Source: Paenibacillus ottowii (lineage in GTDB: Bacteria; Bacillota; Bacilli; Paenibacillales; Paenibacillaceae). From it: a DNA stretch of 64,000 bases. Location of the stretch: NCBI RefSeq assembly GCF_006874425.1, contig NZ_VIJZ01000001.1, forward strand, positions 186,001 through 250,000, written 5' to 3'. The notes under the pieces were generated by a model that ran no database searches, was not told the origin of the DNA, and was given only the letters and a program-made list of their open reading frames with translations. This document shows positions 1-8,332 of the stretch, one piece after another (positions within the stretch are counted from its first letter, which is position 1; every line of letters starts with the position of its first letter). Position numbers and translations under genes: made by a program.

Positions 1-66
1 TGGGGGTATATATGACTTTCATGAGTGTGACTCCTCCCATAGTTTGTTAACGATATCATAGTTGCA

Positions 67-78
67 GGGAACGTTCCC
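67..78. promoter_or_regulatory. Palindromic operator candidate upstream of LacI-type gene
   Basis: GGGAACGTTCCC is a perfect 12-bp palindrome ending 29 bases before the likely TTG start of the downstream LacI-family gene. LacI-family repressors bind such symmetrical sites with a central CG, so autoregulation is a reasonable inference. No other gene is visible upstream within the window. Confidence 0.5.
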
Positions 79-107
79 AGGTCAATACTTTAGAAGAGGT
101 GTTAATT

Positions 108-1091
108 TTGCCCACCATAATTGATATTTCACGTGTAAGCGGTCTCTCCAAGTCAACGGTATCACGTGTGTTAAATGACCATCCTCATGTATCTATTGAA
201 AGCAGACAAAAAGTACAAAAAGCCATTACGGAGCTGGGATATGTCCGCAATACGCAGGGGGTTCAGTTGCGTCGACAGGCAAGCAATCATATTGGTGTGC
301 TTGTCCCGGATGTAGAACATCCCTATTTCAGTCAGCTTGTTAGTGCATTAAGTCGATCTTTAGGCTCAATGGGGTATCAACTTGTCATCTATCAGACTGA
401 ATTATCCGGGGAGGATGAACGTGAGGTGTATGCCCGATTGGCACGCCGAGAAATGGATGCCGTGGTCATTGCGCATTCCCATTTCTCGGAGAGAGAAGTT
501 AAAGAATATATAGGTTCTCACATTGGAGTCATATGCAACGAAGCGATGGACGGAGAGTTTCTCGATGTCTTCCGATTGGATGAAGAAGATGCAGTCTTTC
601 AAGCGACAGCATATTTGCTGTCCAAGGGGCGCCGCCATCTGTTTTTCTGTATGGATCACCTGACACAACTGCAAGAGAAAAGATGGAATGGGTTTCAACT
701 GGCTCACCAACAATTCGGTCTTGCCTGTATGAAATCACAATGTTATACGGGCCTGATGACTATGGAAGATGGTTATGCCTTGGGAGAACAATTATTTACT
801 TCTGATCAATTGCCGGATGGAATGATAACAGGTAGTGACTTTGTAGCTACTGGTTTATTGAAAGCAGCAAAGCAAAAGGGGATATCAGTGCCTCAAGAAA
901 TGTCCGTCATCGGATTTGATAACCATCCTGTAGGATTAATGACTAATCCGGAACTGACCACATTAACCAATTGTATTCCTGATATGGTAAGGGATGTTAC
1001 GGAATGTCTTACCCGACGATTGAAGGGGATGCGATCTGCTCCTATAACGAAAATCTACAAGACTTCGCTGATTATACGTAATTCTACTTAA
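108..1091 (+). CDS. LacI-family transcriptional regulator
   Basis: This is a sugar-responsive DNA-binding regulator of about 327 residues. The N-terminal helix-turn-helix is clear (IIDISRVSGLSKSTVSRVLN, about residues 3-22), followed by a periplasmic-binding-protein-like effector domain with the usual HIGVLVPDVEHPYFSQL opening and a VIGFDN motif near the end. I chose TTG at 108 because an AGAGGTG ribosome site lies 6-7 bases upstream; the GTG at 99 would sit inside that site. A perfect palindrome at 67-78 precedes it and may be its own operator. Its other targets are unknown, since the next gene downstream is a spore-surface type protein and the upstream gene is outside the window. Confidence 0.9.
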   Translation: MPTIIDISRVSGLSKSTVSRVLNDHPHVSIESRQKVQKAITELGYVRNTQGVQLRRQASNHIGVLVPDVEHPYFSQLVSALSRSLGSMGYQLVIYQTELSGEDEREVYARLARREMDAVVIAHSHFSEREVKEYIGSHIGVICNEAMDGEFLDVFRLDEEDAVFQATAYLLSKGRRHLFFCMDHLTQLQEKRWNGFQLAHQQFGLACMKSQCYTGLMTMEDGYALGEQLFTSDQLPDGMITGSDFVATGLLKAAKQKGISVPQEMSVIGFDNHPVGLMTNPELTTLTNCIPDMVRDVTECLTRRLKGMRSAPITKIYKTSLIIRNST

Positions 1092-1551
1092 AAAAAGTGA
1101 AGTGAAAAAACAAAGAAAAAGAAGGATAGTGATCACAGAAATGATTCAACTAACGGGCAGAATAGTTTAATCATTAAGGTTTTCTTGGTACCGAAAGAAT
1201 GACTGAACAAGGATCTCCAAATTGACAAGTGGTCGGTCATATCATTGTTTCCTTAGACGTATAACGTACTGCGTTCATTTTTCACCCCTGCTTGCTTGTC
1301 TTCAGCTCTTTCCGGACGTTGGGAACTATGAGGTACAAAAAAGACCCAAATGTGATTTTGGTTGACACAGTGAAAGATTTAAATTATGTAATCATACTGA
1401 AAGAATGTTGTGGCTTGTGGTATAACATCACCCTACTAAACACCCAATATTCTAAAAATGGTTTTTAGTCTAGCGAATAACCGGCTATTCGTCCATGCCT
1501 AAAATAAACAACTCACGTACACTGAACCATATTTATAGGGAGGTGTCGTTG
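1092..1551. other. Intergenic region upstream of collagen-like gene
   Basis: No gene is supported here. A TTGACA occurs at 1362-1367 without a good -10 at standard spacing. A CATACTGA at 1393-1400 resembles the -10 of sporulation sigma factors E/K, which would fit a spore-surface product, but the match is weak. The ATG at 1495 is in frame with the downstream gene but has no ribosome site. Confidence 0.4.
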
Positions 1552-1710
1552 TTGAGTTGTCCGGATAAAAAAAATCGTGCAAAAAGAAAACCACAATTGT
1601 TTGTTATCCAAAAGAAAAGAAAAAAGAAACTGTTGAGTTTTCTGGATAAAAGAAAATCGTGCAAAAAGAAAACCGCATTTGTTTGTCATCCAAAAGGAAA
1701 AAAAAGGAAG
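1549..1710 (+). repeat. 81-bp direct repeat coding the basic N-terminus
   Basis: The segment from 1549 and the segment from 1630 are imperfect direct copies 81 bases apart. They code two 27-residue units that begin LLSCPDKKNRAKRKP and LLSFLDKRKSCKKKT. The duplication is in frame and A-rich, and doubles the basic head of the protein. Confidence 0.75.
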
Positions 1711-2850
1711 AGACGTCTTCTAGTTATTAAAAAAATAGTGCGGGTACCGTGTCCCCCACCTAAAGGAAAGCAATTACTTCAAGGACTTGCGGGAGCAATT
1801 GCAGAAGCTGGACCTCAAGGACTCGCGGGAGCACTTGGCCCCCAAGGACTGGCAGGGATTGCAGGGGCAATTGGCGCACTTGGCCCCGAAGGGCTTGCAG
1901 GAGCACTTGGCCCCCAAGGACTGGCAGGGATTGCAGGGGCAATTGGCGCACTTGGCCCCGAAGGGCTTGCAGGAGCACTTGGCCCCCAAGGACTGGCAGG
2001 GATTGCAGGGGCAATTGGCGCACTTGGCCCCGAAGGGCTTGCAGGAGCACTTGGCCCCCAAGGATTGGCAGGGATTGCAGGGGCAATTGGCGCACTTGGC
2101 CCCGAAGGGCTTGCAGGAGCACTTGGCCCCCAAGGACTGGCAGGGCTTGCAGGAGCAATTGGCGCAGCTGGATTGGCAGGACCAGCGGGACCAGCAGGAC
2201 CAGCAGGGGCAACAGGAGCAGCGGGACCAGCAGGACCAGCGGGACCAGCAGGAGCAACAGGAGTAGCGGGACCAGCGGGACCAGCAGGGGCAACAGGAGC
2301 AGCAGGACCAGCAGGGGCAACAGGAGCAGCAGGACCAGCAGGGGCAACAGGAGCAGCGGGACCAGCAGGAGCAGCGGGACCAGCAGGAGCAACGGGAGCA
2401 ACAGGACCAGCGGGACCCGCAGGTGGAGTATTAGGTTTTGCAGATTTCTTTGCCTTGATGCCTCCTGATAATGCAGCAACTGTTGCTCCTGACACGGACG
2501 TAAGTTTTCCACAAGATGGTCCAATCAGTGGGACTGCAATTACCCGTATAAATGCGAGCTCTTTTAACTTGGCTACAATTGGCACTTATCAGGTTTTGTT
2601 TCAGGTAGGTGTAAACGAACCGGGTCAACTCATTTTAACACTCAACGGCGCTGACCTGGCTTATACAGTGGTCGGGCGTGCAACAGGTACTTCTCAAATA
2701 GTAGGAATGGCTCTTGTGCAAACAACGGTCATTAATTCAGTACTCACAGTGCGAAATCCTGCTGGCAATGCCGCGGCACTCACGATCACTCCATTAGCTG
2801 GAGGAACAAGACCAGTTTCCGCGCACCTTGTTGTTACGCAGATTGCATAG
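1552..2850 (+). CDS. Collagen-like protein with BclA-type C-terminal domain
   Basis: This is a probable spore-surface or exosporium filament protein. It has a very basic N-terminus (about residues 1-65, many KKKRKKK-like runs), a long Gly-X-Y collagen-like stretch, and a C-terminal beta-rich domain of about 140 residues. That domain, with motifs such as PQDGPISGTAITR and VVGRATGTSQIVGM, matches the BclA/collagen-like trimerisation domain common in Bacillus and Paenibacillus. The in-frame ATG at 1495 has no ribosome site, while AGGGAGGTG at 1537-1545 lies six bases before TTG at 1552, so I start there (432 residues). There is no signal peptide, as usual for proteins deposited on spores from the mother cell. 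The collagen part begins with 72-bp tandem repeats and continues as short GPAGAAGPAGAT-like repeats, so copy number is likely to vary among strains. Confidence 0.85.
   Translation: MSCPDKKNRAKRKPQLFVIQKKRKKKLLSFLDKRKSCKKKTAFVCHPKGKKRKRRLLVIKKIVRVPCPPPKGKQLLQGLAGAIAEAGPQGLAGALGPQGLAGIAGAIGALGPEGLAGALGPQGLAGIAGAIGALGPEGLAGALGPQGLAGIAGAIGALGPEGLAGALGPQGLAGIAGAIGALGPEGLAGALGPQGLAGLAGAIGAAGLAGPAGPAGPAGATGAAGPAGPAGPAGATGVAGPAGPAGATGAAGPAGATGAAGPAGATGAAGPAGAAGPAGATGATGPAGPAGGVLGFADFFALMPPDNAATVAPDTDVSFPQDGPISGTAITRINASSFNLATIGTYQVLFQVGVNEPGQLILTLNGADLAYTVVGRATGTSQIVGMALVQTTVINSVLTVRNPAGNAAALTITPLAGGTRPVSAHLVVTQIA
1834..2160 (+). repeat. 72-bp tandem repeats in the collagen-like region
   Basis: Four near-identical 72-bp units, flanked by partial ones, each code 24 residues of the pattern GALGPEGLAGALGPQGLAGI followed by AGAI. 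Copies differ by only one or a few bases (for example ggactggca versus ggattggca), which suggests recent expansion by slippage or unequal crossing-over. Confidence 0.85.
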
Positions 2851-3237
2851 AGGGAAAGAAATGTAGTATTTTTCTAATAATGCCAATATCAAATAGAGGC
2901 CTACGACATAAATGTATTGCGTTGTAGCGATCGCTTCCCAAGACCCGGAAATTGTGGAATGAGCAAGGAATCAGGCACATCCGTCCGGGCGTCATATGCA
3001 CCAGACGGAAAGGCAGGAGATAGGGGGGCATCTCCAGATATCCGTGATGGTGGACATCCCTTTTTTGAGAAATGCATAAAAACTAACGGAACGTTTAGTT
3101 CAATAGAACAGCAGCAGGCTCAGACTGATAAAAATAAAGTCCGTGCCTGCCGCTTTTGTATTGGAGCCAATCTCATAGTTATTTCCAAAGCCTTACGACC
3201 CAGCCATCCAGCCTCCACAGACGTTTCTTGCGAGCTG
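2851..3237. other. Intergenic region between convergent genes
   Basis: This gap separates the collagen-like gene from the convergent esterase-family gene. A short inverted repeat (AACTAA/TTAGTT, 3081-3100) followed on the minus strand by TTTAT could be a weak terminator for the minus-strand gene. I see no other element and no convincing coding sequence. Confidence 0.35.
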
Positions 3238-4554
3238 TTATTCTGAAAATAAAGCATCCGTTGCAAACGGCTGAAGGATAGGCAGTGGTTGAAGGGCGGC
3301 CGTCCGATCGAGATGTACAAACGCATTATAACGATCCGCCATGCTGGAAGGAACGTAATTGCCGAACCGCTCATGAGCAGGCTCATATACCACACCGATG
3401 GCACGGTGGCCAATGGTCGTATGCAGCATGGAAGATGCATCGTTGAGCATTATCATGCCATTTCGGCCGCCTCCCGCCTGATGCATGTAATACTCCCAGC
3501 TTCCTGGCTGTCCGGGCGGGACGGTCATCTTCTCAACCGGAGATCCCCAAGCTCTTCCAGCCAGTACCTCGCCCTGATAGGTCCCGAAGCCAATGGCAAA
3601 CACCCGATGTTCTGGGTCCTCCCGCAGCAGTTGACCCACATTAACCATGCCATCCGCCATCATATCCGTTGCCCGCGCATCACCGATATGCGTATTATGC
3701 TCCCAGACAATGGCTTTTGCCGAGGCCCCGTAATAGGACATGATTCGCTTCAGGGATTCTACCATATGTTTGTCCCGTATATTCCAGGACTGTGGGCCGC
3801 CCCGGACCATCGTACGATAGTAGGCCTCCGAGCTGGAAGTGACGAGCATGTTCACCTCCGCATTCAGCTCTTCCTCACTTCCCGGATACGCCATGCGCCG
3901 GCTTTGCATCTGCTGTAGCAGCTCAACCACTTCTTTCTCACAGCTCTCCGAGAGCAGTCCTGCCGCAATGCCATAAGACTGATGGTCCCTGCTATATGGA
4001 TCGAAACAGGCGTATGTCCTGCGGGCCTGTTTCAGTTGGGGAGAATGGGTCTCCTCCAAATAACCGATAATCGCTTCCATCGATTCCCATAGCGAGTACA
4101 TATCAATACCATAAAATCCAACCTTCGGACGGGTACTGCCGCTGCCGTGATTCGCCTCATTGTACTCCTTGAGCCACTCCGCGAAATCACGAATGTCCGT
4201 GTTCGCCCACATCCACGTCGGCCAGCGGGTAAAATCACCCAGTGCATCGGCTGCCGAGGAATCGGCCCCCTCCATCCCTTTAACATACCGGTTCACCCGA
4301 TAAGCAGAGGGCCAGTCGCCTTCCACACCGATAATGTTAAAACCCTTGCTTGTAATGAGCTTCTTCGAAAGCCCGGCCCGAACTCGGTAGAAATCAGAAG
4401 TCCCATGGCTCGCCTCACCAAGCAGCACGATATCTGCATCTCCGATGGCCTTAACCATGCGGTCCAGATTCTCCATTCCATCCAATGGGATAAATAATGC
4501 ATTCAGCTCTTCCAAATAAGCGTTTTGCTCTGGTGGATTATCATTCGAATTCAT
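3238..4554 (-). CDS. Erythromycin esterase family protein
   Basis: This 438-residue cytoplasmic protein belongs to the erythromycin-esterase (EreA/EreB-like) superfamily. Characteristic segments are VLLGEASHGTSDFYRVR (early), GVEGDWPSAYRVNRY, a central KVGFYGIDMYSLW, and VWEHNTHIGDARATDM; the paired His and Glu residues there form the family's active site. Start: the ATG at 4552-4554 has AGGAGGGAAC (4561-4570) ideally placed, while the upstream in-frame start at 4623 has none. Many chromosomal members of this family in Bacilli do not give macrolide resistance, so the real substrate is uncertain. It stands alone, divergent from the decayed secreted-protein gene at 4830. Confidence 0.85.
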   Translation of the reverse strand: MNSNDNPPEQNAYLEELNALFIPLDGMENLDRMVKAIGDADIVLLGEASHGTSDFYRVRAGLSKKLITSKGFNIIGVEGDWPSAYRVNRYVKGMEGADSSAADALGDFTRWPTWMWANTDIRDFAEWLKEYNEANHGSGSTRPKVGFYGIDMYSLWESMEAIIGYLEETHSPQLKQARRTYACFDPYSRDHQSYGIAAGLLSESCEKEVVELLQQMQSRRMAYPGSEEELNAEVNMLVTSSSEAYYRTMVRGGPQSWNIRDKHMVESLKRIMSYYGASAKAIVWEHNTHIGDARATDMMADGMVNVGQLLREDPEHRVFAIGFGTYQGEVLAGRAWGSPVEKMTVPPGQPGSWEYYMHQAGGGRNGMIMLNDASSMLHTTIGHRAIGVVYEPAHERFGNYVPSSMADRYNAFVHLDRTAALQPLPILQPFATDALFSE

Positions 4555-4728
4555 GAAGTTGTTCCCTCCTACAGACGGTATGAGTGAATTATTTCCGTTT
4601 GTCCATTCATTAATCCAAAACATGGTGTCTGTTGGTATGAATGATTCATCCCACGATTAGGTTGAAATCCTATATAAATCGGTTGAAAATGTTGATTTTA
4701 CCAATGGACAAGGCTTTGTACAATAGAG

Positions 4729-4742
4729 TTGTAGCGCTTACA
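4729..4742 (+). promoter_or_regulatory. cre-like site
   Basis: TTGTAGCGCTTACA matches 11 of 14 positions of the CcpA cre consensus TGWAARCGYTWNCW and keeps the central GCGCTTACA half. It lies between a possible promoter (TTTACC, 16 bases, TACAAT, about 4696-4723) and the short ORF at 4765, in front of carbohydrate-related genes that are now decayed. Confidence 0.35.
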
Positions 4743-4764
4743 TTTCCAAGGAGGTTATGGCGAA

Positions 4765-4830
4765 ATGAAGAGACTTCAGGTGATTGACAAGCAAACCAGG
4801 ACCCCGAGATCGAAAAGGAGGCCGTGTTGA
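4765..4830 (+). CDS. Short upstream ORF overlapping the next start (TGATG)
   Basis: A 21-codon ORF begins ATG AAG AGA CTT after a perfect AAGGAGG ribosome site (4749-4755, spacing about 9). Its stop TGA (4828-4830) overlaps the ATG at 4830 of the secreted-protein remnant as TGATG, the usual arrangement for translational coupling. The predicted peptide is basic (MKRLQVIDKQTRTPRSKRR then PC). It may be a leader peptide or the shrunken remnant of an upstream gene. No homology is recognised. Confidence 0.4.
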   Translation: MKRLQVIDKQTRTPRSKRRPC

Positions 4831-6457
4831 TGAAATTTAAGGGAATATTGGCGGCGTTTTTGTTTTTAACCACAGCGTCTCTGTTGTTTGGGACGCATAC
4901 GGCAGAGGCCCATGAACTATCCAATGACAAGCTAACGATTCAGACAGGAGAGCATGGAGAAATTTCGTCTATTCGTATCAAAGGAGATGCTTTTCCGACT
5001 GAATATGTCATGAATGCAACGGTGACACCTGAGCAGAACACGGCTGATCATCAGTGGCTAGGAGAGCTGATGTTCACGTACCGACTGGATGGAGGTAGCT
5101 GGACGAAGGCATGGACGAATAAGTCGGCAGACGCGCGTAAGATCACGACCAGCGGCAACCGCGTTACGGTCACCTACGAGAACTCAAGTAACGCAGAAGG
5201 CATACGCAATTTTAAAGTCATTGAAACCTATTCGGCGGAGTCGAATGGTTCGGTGTTGTGGAATATACAGGTACAGAATACCAGTGGCAAAAAATTGGAG
5301 ATTGGCGATTTTGGATTGCCCCTACCTTTTAATGAACAGTGGACCTATGGTGATGCAATTTACGAAACGAGAGTTGTGACGCATTCCTTTATCGGCAATA
5401 ACAGCTCCTATATTACAGCTGGGCGCCCCAGCGGCATTGGTTCTTCCCTGCTATTGATCCCTGATTCCACAACAGGTGCTGGTTTTGAGTATCAGGACCA
5501 TTGGCGGGATGAAGAGCATCCGGGCAGCAAGTGGGCCTGGAACCCGGCCAACGAAGGCAAATGGTTGGAGGGACTGAATGTATTTTATATTCATTCCAAT
5601 GTCATCAAGTCCACTAACCGGGGGTATCTGCCCAACACAAGTCTGATCCTGAATCCCGGCAAAAGCAAAAACTATGGCTTCAAGTTCCTGGCGGTAAAGG
5701 ACGAGCATGATGTAAAAGATACGTTGTATCAAGAAAACTTGGTGGATACTACAGTCGTACCGGGCATGATAGTGCCTACGAATCAAAAGGCAAAGGTGGA
5801 TCTGCGTACCAAGCAAACGATCAACAAGGTAACCTATCCAGACGGAACCGTTATTCCGCAGACGGATAGCAAGGCTGGAGGACATCAGATTTATGAGCTC
5901 AAATTTACTAAGCTGGGCCCGAACTTCATAACGGTAGAATACGGTAATGGCAACAAAACGGTTTTACAATTCTATGCCATTGAGCCGATTGATCAGGCGT
6001 TGCAACGGCACGCTACTTTTATGGTAGACAAAACCCAGTGGAACGTGCCAGGTGATCTGCGTGATAAGGTATTTGACGATTGGATGATGCATACCAAATC
6101 CAAACGCAACATTTTCAACGGCTATTGGGGCTGGGGAGACGATTGGGGTCTGAACTGCCAAGCGTAGTAGAAGCTACGTATGGAGAAGGCTCCACTAAAT
6201 GGGTGGCTGTGGAATGGGAGGATATAGACCCTGCACAATATGCTGCTCCAGGTTCGTTTGAATTGAAGGGCAAAGTGGAAGGGACAGAGTTGAAGGCATT
6301 GGCCAAGGTGACTGTGATTGAGGCAGGGGCCGTGGCTTCACCGGCCACTTCGGTTAGCCCGGAGACTTCAGTAACTCCGCCAACTACGACATCCCCGGTA
6401 ACATCTGCCTTGCCGGCTCTGCTGATCAGCCCAGCTAAATCAGTGGGAGCGTCCTGA
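4830..6457 (+). pseudogene. DUF5695-like secreted protein, internal deletion and frameshift
   Basis: From ATG 4830 (AAGGAGG at 4815-4821) the frame codes a signal peptide (about residues 1-27, ending TAEA) and an N-terminal domain resembling the DUF5695 family of large Paenibacillus extracellular proteins. It runs to GYWGWGDDWGL and then stops after four odd residues (NCQA, stop at 6165-6167). From about 6148 another frame carries the C-terminal end of a protein of this type: an Ig-like Big_4 module (LPSVVEATYGEGSTKWVAVE, then EGTELKALAKVTV) and a Pro/Thr/Ser-rich tail to 6457. The simplest reading is that several hundred codons between the two parts were deleted out of frame. The product was probably a secreted carbohydrate-active protein, as the decayed alpha-galactosidase follows directly. 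Confidence 0.75.
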
Positions 6458-6493
6458 GTAGGAGGCAACAACGTATAGTCATCGCTAATCTTT

Positions 6494-6536
6494 CCCATCG
6501 TCACTTTCTCCCTGCAAAGGGAGGAATGGCGATGGG
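6494..6536. repeat. Long inverted repeat (hairpin) between two gene remnants
   Basis: CCCATCG with CTCCCT pairs with AGGGAG and CGATGGG around a GCAA loop, giving a stem of about 18 pairs with a few mismatches. No T-run follows on either strand, so it is not a classical terminator. It may be an attenuator, an mRNA processing site or the base of a former operator between the secreted-protein gene and the alpha-galactosidase gene. Confidence 0.6.
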
Positions 6537-6591
6537 TATCCTTGCATTTGAGGCGCAAAGCTGCGAACAAAATGTGAATGGGGGACAAAGT

Positions 6592-6908
6592 ATGAGCAAG
6601 ATTACATTTCTGGGTGCAGGTAGTACGGTGTTTGCTAAAAATGTACTTGGCGATTGTATGTTGACACCTGCTTTGGGACCTTTGTCGGGGATTTGCCGCC
6701 CTAATGTGCTGCACTGAACCGAACGAATATCAATATCAATACCCAGCTCTTAACAATTGAAGCTGCGATGACGGGGAAAAAAGAACATATCTATCACGCT
6801 GCTATGCTGGACCCGCACACCCCAGCTGAGCTATCGATGGATGATATCGTTGCTCTGTGCGACGGCCTGATTGCCGCGCACGGTACATCGCTTCCAGCTT
6901 ATGTGTAA
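6592..6908 (+). pseudogene. GH4 alpha-galactosidase (MelA-like), deleted and nonsense-mutated
   Basis: ATG 6592 begins a clear GH4 N-terminus with the NAD-binding glycine motif (MSKITFLGAGSTVFAKNVLG, then DCMLTPAL), after a GGGGGAC ribosome site. After about 26 codons the frame diverges. In another frame from about 6678 the family's C-terminus appears: FVGDLPP, then a TAA stop where this family usually has a Gln codon (CAA to TAA), then CAALNRTNIN and LLTIEAAMTGKKEHIYHAAM through to a natural stop at 6906-6908. A normal member has about 430 residues; here only about 100 codons remain. The catalytic CHSV region is absent, so no activity is possible. Confidence 0.8.
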
Positions 6909-7380
6909 GGGAGGGAGATGAATGGGGAGCAGGGTCGTCAAAAGCTCGCCAGGATTCCTGCTTTGTGAGAAAAAAGTAACGTTTGATTTTTAGTCTGTTA
7001 TGATTTATGATGTAAGAAATATTGGATGATGCTGGAACAATTTATAGGGTATGAACTGATATATTCATAGTTTTTGCGCGTGAAGCACACGGGCTGTTTC
7101 TTCCTTCTAAGGGAGAGGCAGCCCTTTTTTGTTGTGATTTTGCGGGAAATATAATTTTTTTAAGGAGTCAGCTTTATGATTTAAGGGGAGGGGGGCTCAA
7201 GAGTCTATATTTTTGGAATGCTTTATATTAGAAGCATTTCTTATAGATTTTGTAATTGGTAAACCCTATAATAAATAAGTTGTATCCAGTATTTTCCGAA
7301 AGTGGGGATACGATAAGTTTATGAGATTAGAGATGATATACATAGCTTTAAAGTTGAAGAAGACAAAGGAGATCGAGAGA
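6909..7380. other. Intergenic region with terminator and AT-rich promoter zone
   Basis: No gene seen. A terminator lies at 7091-7130. Further on, TATAAT at 7267-7272 could be the -10 of the downstream operon, with only a poor -35 at the right distance. The in-frame ATG at 7321 lacks a ribosome site. Confidence 0.4.
7091..7130 (+). terminator. Rho-independent terminator
   Basis: GGGCTG (7091-7096) pairs with CAGCCC, with further pairing of the TTCCTT/AAGGGA segments, and is followed by TTTTTT. It ends the region containing the decayed alpha-galactosidase gene. Confidence 0.8.
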
Positions 7381-8328
7381 ATGGGGATAAAAAAATGGAT
7401 GCTGAGTTTGACCGCAGTCACGTTGCTATGGGGCGCGGCAAGTACAATACCAACAGCGGAGGCGACAGGCAGCAATTCCAAACCAATTGAAGTTTTATTA
7501 AATGCGAAAAAAATACAGTTTCCGGATGCTAAACCTTTTCAGGATAATAATGATTATGTCATGGTTCCAATCCGGTTTGTATCTGAAGCATTGGGAGCTA
7601 AGGTGAACTGGGAGAAAGCAGGCGGCCAGTTAGCCGTGTCGATTAAAAATGATGCACATGCCGTTAACATGACAGTGGGGAAAAACACCGCTACTGTCGA
7701 TGGGCAGACAAAAACATACGAGACGAAAATTATTTTGAAGCAAAACCGCACTTTCGTGCCGCTGCGGTTAGTAAGTGAGGGGTTGGGACAGACGGTGGAG
7801 TGGGATAAAGTCAGCCGCTGGGTCTGGATTGGGAAGAAGGAAATCGCTGCGCTGGAGGATACAGGGCATCAGGCGGTGAGTATTGAACCGTATAAAAAGG
7901 CTTTCACGTCTAATCCATATCTTTTAAAAGGTACGCAAGGAAAGCCATATGACAAAGTGATGATTTTCAAAGTTACTGACCTGCCACTAAAGCTAGTACG
8001 TGACATCTACAGTATTGAACCTTATACCAATGTAAAAGGTACACCTTACCTAAGAATTAGAGCTAAAACTACGTCTACCGCAGGGAATCTATTCTACATC
8101 ACAAAAAACAATGACACACGCTATCGTTATCCTGTTGAAGGACTGACTACGGACAACGGTGATGGTACGAGAATGTTATATTACCCTATCTATTCATCAG
8201 GAGATGAGCTTTTTAATGGCGTTAAGAACTATAAATCTCTTAAGTTGCGAGATATTGAATATATCGGATTTCGCTTGGCAGCAGACGACTTTATTCCGTT
8301 GATGGTCAACCCGTGGAAAGGAAATTAG
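7381..8328 (+). CDS. Secreted copper-amine-oxidase-N-terminal (stalk) domain protein
   Basis: This 315-residue exported protein has a signal peptide (about residues 1-28, ending TAEA). Next comes a copper amine oxidase N-terminal domain of two repeats: VPIRFVSEALGAKVNWE around residue 60 and VPLRLVSEGLGQTVEWD around residue 125. In Bacilli this module serves as a surface stalk, not as an oxidase. The last 160 residues (from about GHQAVSIEPYKKAF) match nothing I recognise. The start at 7381 has AAGGAG with 8-base spacing; the upstream ATG at 7321 has no ribosome site. It ends four bases before the next gene, so the two are co-transcribed and probably work together at the cell surface. Confidence 0.75.
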   Translation: MGIKKWMLSLTAVTLLWGAASTIPTAEATGSNSKPIEVLLNAKKIQFPDAKPFQDNNDYVMVPIRFVSEALGAKVNWEKAGGQLAVSIKNDAHAVNMTVGKNTATVDGQTKTYETKIILKQNRTFVPLRLVSEGLGQTVEWDKVSRWVWIGKKEIAALEDTGHQAVSIEPYKKAFTSNPYLLKGTQGKPYDKVMIFKVTDLPLKLVRDIYSIEPYTNVKGTPYLRIRAKTTSTAGNLFYITKNNDTRYRYPVEGLTTDNGDGTRMLYYPIYSSGDELFNGVKNYKSLKLRDIEYIGFRLAADDFIPLMVNPWKGN

Positions 8329-8332
8329 GCTG

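Noticed and set aside
1774..2133. Antisense ORF with cysteine-rich repeats (GAKCSCKPFGAKCANCPCNPC) resembling a metallothionein
   Set aside because: It is the reverse reading of the 72-bp collagen repeats. The cysteines come from the Gly-Ala codons of the real gene, and it has no ribosome site of its own.
1834..2160. Regular 72-bp repeats considered as a CRISPR array
   Set aside because: There are no unique spacers, the units are contiguous, and they code an in-frame collagen pattern.
1760..2585. Long antisense ORFs rich in Leu or Pro/Ala over the collagen-like gene
   Set aside because: Shadows of a GC-rich repetitive coding sequence in which stop codons are rare in every frame.
3081..3100. 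Terminator for the esterase-family gene
   Set aside because: Only a six-base stem about 140 bases after the stop; too weak to list as a feature.
2917..3246. 109-codon ORF in the gap after the collagen-like gene
   Set aside because: No ribosome site, low-complexity composition and no similarity to a known family; extends into the neighbouring gene on the other strand.
3289..3918. 209-codon ORF on the plus strand
   Set aside because: Fully antisense to the erythromycin-esterase-family gene, with no ribosome site and no recognisable protein features.
6080..6457. Independent 125-codon gene starting at 6080
   Set aside because: Its first 20 residues are a shadow of the DUF5695-like frame. Only the part after about 6148 is real, as the displaced C-terminus of the same broken gene.
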